In this document: one piece after another, positions 6,316 through 8,522 of the stretch
Position numbering within the stretch: position 1 is the first letter of the stretch
Layout of the letters: every line of letters starts with the position of its first letter
Origin: CANJSG01 sp038203875
GTDB lineage: Bacteria > Verrucomicrobiota > Verrucomicrobiia > Limisphaerales > CANJSG01
DNA length: 8,522 nucleotides
Direction of reading: 5' to 3'
Assembly (NCBI GenBank): GCA_038203875.1
Contig: JBBRDN010000202.1
Span: 1 to 8,522, forward strand
The notes under the pieces: model-generated
Seen by the model: the letters and a program-made list of their open reading frames with translations, nothing else
What the model was told of the DNA's origin: nothing
Databases searched by the model: none
Made by a program: the position numbers and the translations under genes

Positions 6316-7633
6316 CCTCCAGCAACACGCGCTCGTAGCGCCCGGCTGGAGTTTCCTCCGGCTCAAGCGCGCCGTGCGGCTCGGCTTGAAGAGCCTTTGG
6401 CTCCATCGGCTGCGGTCATTGCTCACCGTGCTCGGCATCGTCTTCGGCGTCTGCTCGGTCATCGCCATGCTGGCCATAGGCGAAGGCGCGAGCTTCGAGG
6501 CGCAGGAACGCATCAAGAACCTGGGCAGCCAGAACATCATCATCCGGAGCACCAAGCCGCCCGAGGAGCAGAAGATTTCCGACAAGGGCAGCACCAGCTA
6601 CGTCCTCCAATACGGCCTGACCTACAAGGACGTGACCCGCATCCGCAGCACGATTCCCGGCGTCACCGTCCTGCTGCCTTCGCGCATCATGCGGGACTAC
6701 GTGTGGAACATAAGCCGCCGCTTCGACGCGGAGATCGTCGGCACGGTCCCGTGGTATCCGTCCCTGCGGAATCATCGCGTGGCAGCAGGTCGTTTCTTCG
6801 CGGAGGCCGACATGGAAACGAAGGCCAACGTCTGCGTGCTGGGCTCCGAGATGAGCCGGGCGTTGTTCCCGCTGGACCAGCCCCTCGGAAAGGACATCCG
6901 CGTCGGCGCCGCCTACTACCGAGTCATCGGCATCATGGAACCGCGGGCCAAAGGACCGAAGGATGCGGGCGCCGGCGACCGAAACCGGGCGGGGGCCGAC
7001 CAGATGTTCATCCCGCTCGAAACCGCCCGCGACCGGTATGGTGAGACCTTGATCAAGCAGCGCAGCGGCAGCACCGAGGCGGAACGGGTCGAACTCCATG
7101 AAGTCACCGTCAAAGCGAACTCACCCGAACAGGTCCAGTCCGTGGCCGAAGCGGTGCGTCAGGTCCTGGAACATTCCCACAAGAAGAAGGACTACGACAT
7201 CGTCGTGCCGCTGGAACTTCTCAAGGAAGCCGAACGGACCAAACGCAACTTCAACATCGTCCTCGGCTCCATCGCGGCCATCTCCCTCCTCGTCGGCGGC
7301 ATCGGCATCATGAACATCATGCTGGCCAGCGTGACCGAGCGCACCCGCGAGATCGGCATCCGCCGCGCCCTGGGCGCGCGCCGCCGCGACATCGTGGTGC
7401 AGTTCCTCGTCGAGACGGTGATGCTGTCCGGAGCGGGCGGCATCCTCGGAGTGCTGCTCGGGATCACCATTCCCTATGTCGTGAGCCACTTCGGCGAGAT
7501 GAGGACCATCGTGACCTACTGGGCGCCCTTGCTCGCCTTCACCATCTCGGGATTGGTAGGGATCGTCTTCGGCATCTACCCCGCCCTCCGCGCCGCCCAG
7601 ATGGACCCGGTGGAGGCGCTACGACACGAGTAA
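6302..7633 (+). CDS. ABC transporter permease, MacB/FtsX-like
   Basis: A 443-residue inner-membrane subunit with the four-helix MacB/FtsX (type VII ABC) layout: TM1 at about 40-60 after a basic amphipathic start, a large periplasmic domain at about 61-315 (MacB_PCD type), TM2 at about 319-342, TM3 at about 369-393 and TM4 at about 408-428. The cytoplasmic loop between TM2 and TM3 has the family pattern TERTREIGIRRALGARRRDI at 345-364, the coupling-helix region that contacts the ATPase. The C-terminus ends in the usual MDPVEALRHE. Such proteins act as mechanotransmitters that drive periplasmic substrates through the adaptor and TolC rather than pumping across the inner membrane. In E. coli MacB this region is fused to the ATPase; here it is separate, with a 14-base overlap of the genes. 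The ATG at 6302 was chosen; a TTG at 6293 is an alternative. Family is clear; the substrate is not. Confidence 0.94.
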   Translation: MSANNLQQHALVAPGWSFLRLKRAVRLGLKSLWLHRLRSLLTVLGIVFGVCSVIAMLAIGEGASFEAQERIKNLGSQNIIIRSTKPPEEQKISDKGSTSYVLQYGLTYKDVTRIRSTIPGVTVLLPSRIMRDYVWNISRRFDAEIVGTVPWYPSLRNHRVAAGRFFAEADMETKANVCVLGSEMSRALFPLDQPLGKDIRVGAAYYRVIGIMEPRAKGPKDAGAGDRNRAGADQMFIPLETARDRYGETLIKQRSGSTEAERVELHEVTVKANSPEQVQSVAEAVRQVLEHSHKKKDYDIVVPLELLKEAERTKRNFNIVLGSIAAISLLVGGIGIMNIMLASVTERTREIGIRRALGARRRDIVVQFLVETVMLSGAGGILGVLLGITIPYVVSHFGEMRTIVTYWAPLLAFTISGLVGIVFGIYPALRAAQMDPVEALRHE

Positions 7634-7742
7634 GCCAAAAAAGAAGTCGCAAGGCATTGCCGGCAGTGGCAAATCAACCGCTCCACTCGTTCGGTGGCCT
7701 CGGCGGTTTTCGCCAGACCCGGCCGGGTAATCCCAACGCCCG
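7634..7742 (+). other. Spacer between the efflux operon and hisG, with hairpin-forming repeats
   Basis: AACCGC at 7676-7681 can pair with GCGGTT at 7703-7708, enclosing CCAC (7683-7686) and GTGG (7694-7697). The right arm ends in TTTT at 7707-7710, then CGCC, so this is a weak candidate for an intrinsic terminator of the efflux operon. An alternative short stem is GGCG-GTTTT-CGCC at 7702-7714. ACCCGGCCGGGT at 7717-7728 is a perfect 12-bp palindrome ending 14 bases before the hisG ATG, overlapping where its ribosome site would be. No Shine-Dalgarno or clear promoter for hisG is visible, so read-through from the efflux operon cannot be excluded. Confidence 0.3.
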
Positions 7743-8522
7743 ATGACCAAAAAACTGAAACTCGGCCTTCCCAAAGGCAGCCTCCAGGACGCGACCATCG
7801 AGAAGATGGCCAAGGCCGGATGGAACATCCAAGTCAGCAGCCGTTCCTATGTGCCCTACGTCGACGACGTGGAACTGGACATCCGCCTGATCCGCGCCCA
7901 GGAGATCGGCCGCTACGTCGCCCTCGGCTACTTGGACGCCGGACTGACCGGATTCGACTGGATCGAGGAGAGCGGCGTCACCAAGAAGGTCCACAAGGTG
8001 GGCGAGTTCATCTTTAGCAAGGCCACCCGCCAACCGACCCGCTGGGTCCTGGCCGTGCCGGAGGAATCCCCGATCCAGAAACCCAAGGATCTCGAAGGCA
8101 AACGCATCGCCACCGAGGTGATGAACCTGACCAAACGCTGGCTCAAGAAGCACGGCGTTAAGGCGGAGGTCGAATTCTCCTGGGGCGCCACCGAGGTGAA
8201 GGCCCGCGAGCTGGTGGACGCCATCGTGGACGTCACCGAGACCGGCTCCTCCCTCAAGGCCAACAAACTGCGGATCATCGACACGCTGCTGGTCTCCACG
8301 CCTTGGCTGATCACCAGCAAGGACGCGTGGAAGGATGCCTGGAAACGTGAAAAGGTGGAGACCATCTCGATGCTCCTCCGCGGGGCCCTTGAAGCGGAGT
8401 CCAAGGTGGGTTTGAAGATGAATCTGGAGCAGAAAAACCTGCCAAAGTTGTTGCAAACTCTTCCTGCATTGCGTAATCCCACCGTCTCCGCGTTGAGCCA
8501 GCCGGGCTGGGTGGCCGTCGAG
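7743..8522 (+). CDS. hisG: ATP phosphoribosyltransferase, probable long form, C-terminus cut by window
   Basis: The first 260 residues of the enzyme that commits ATP and PRPP to histidine synthesis, forming phosphoribosyl-ATP in the cytosol. Visible motifs: GLPKGSL at 8-14 at the N-terminus, LIRAQEIGRYV at 49-59, the domain-I DAGLTGFDW at 65-73, and the PRPP-binding loop DVTETGSSLKAN at 163-174. From about residue 222 the sequence (VGLKMNLEQKNL, then LPALRNPTVSAL) matches the extra C-terminal ACT-like regulatory domain of long-form HisG. That form is feedback-inhibited by histidine and does not need HisZ; the short form lacks this domain and is about 210 residues. Some tens of residues remain beyond the window. 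The ATG at 7743 places the N-terminal motif normally; no Shine-Dalgarno is visible. Whether other his genes follow cannot be seen. Confidence 0.95.
   Translation, partial: MTKKLKLGLPKGSLQDATIEKMAKAGWNIQVSSRSYVPYVDDVELDIRLIRAQEIGRYVALGYLDAGLTGFDWIEESGVTKKVHKVGEFIFSKATRQPTRWVLAVPEESPIQKPKDLEGKRIATEVMNLTKRWLKKHGVKAEVEFSWGATEVKARELVDAIVDVTETGSSLKANKLRIIDTLLVSTPWLITSKDAWKDAWKREKVETISMLLRGALEAESKVGLKMNLEQKNLPKLLQTLPALRNPTVSALSQPGWVAVE

Noticed and set aside
5932..6594. A 220-codon minus-strand open frame across the ATPase/permease junction
   Set aside because: Antisense to intact ABC signature, Walker B and TM1 coding sequence; no family features.
7674..8456. A 260-codon minus-strand open frame over hisG
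   Set aside because: Antisense shadow of a gene with clear HisG motifs; the translation is dominated by Gly, Asp, Leu and His with no domain.
1..8522. CRISPR array, tRNA, rRNA, transposon ends, toxin-antitoxin or phage-defence genes
   Set aside because: No regularly spaced repeats, no tRNA or rRNA-like stretch, no transposase or flanking inverted repeats, and every long coding frame is explained by a known housekeeping or transport family.

Overview
The window is a GC-rich bacterial chromosome segment holding eight protein genes; two are cut by the window ends. The organism is diderm (Gram-negative): it encodes an outer-membrane efflux lipoprotein, a periplasmic adaptor and exported periplasmic folding and proteolysis factors. 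The style of the TolC-like lipoprotein (a Tyr-Arg-Lys-Ala-Ala-Asp-Lys stretch just after the lipid-anchored Cys) and of the very long adaptor recalls Verrucomicrobiota or other PVC-group genomes. That assignment rests on remembered family resemblance, not on a search, and is only moderately certain.

Layout. On the minus strand at the left, an FKBP-type prolyl isomerase (285-977) runs into the start of a tail-specific (Prc/Tsp, S41) protease (1-288, cut by the window edge); the two reading frames overlap by four bases. A 221-bp divergent spacer separates them from purN (1199-1819, plus strand), a complete purine-pathway GAR formyltransferase. After a 228-bp gap with no gene comes a tight four-gene plus-strand operon: TolC-like outer-membrane lipoprotein (2048-3763), long HlyD/MacA-type adaptor (3747-5615), MacB/LolD-type ABC ATPase (5629-6315) and FtsX/MacB-type permease (6302-7633). 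After a 109-bp spacer, hisG (7743 to the window end) opens the histidine pathway; it appears to be the long, allosteric form and is cut near its C-terminus.

How the genes fit together. The four-gene operon encodes every part of a MacAB-TolC-like tripartite exporter: ATPase and permease in the inner membrane, an adaptor bridging the periplasm, and an outer-membrane duct. ATPase and permease are separate proteins, unlike the fused E. coli MacB. Gene overlaps of 17 and 14 bases and a 13-base gap indicate co-transcription and probable translational coupling. Nothing nearby (no regulator, no biosynthetic gene, no peptide precursor) reveals the substrate. The FKBP/Prc pair is a periplasmic folding and protein-turnover module. 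purN and hisG are housekeeping biosynthesis genes.

I found no mobile element, CRISPR array, tRNA or rRNA, and no convincing previously undescribed system. The most unusual feature is a Pro/Ala/Thr-rich segment of about 70 residues inside the coiled-coil part of the efflux adaptor.
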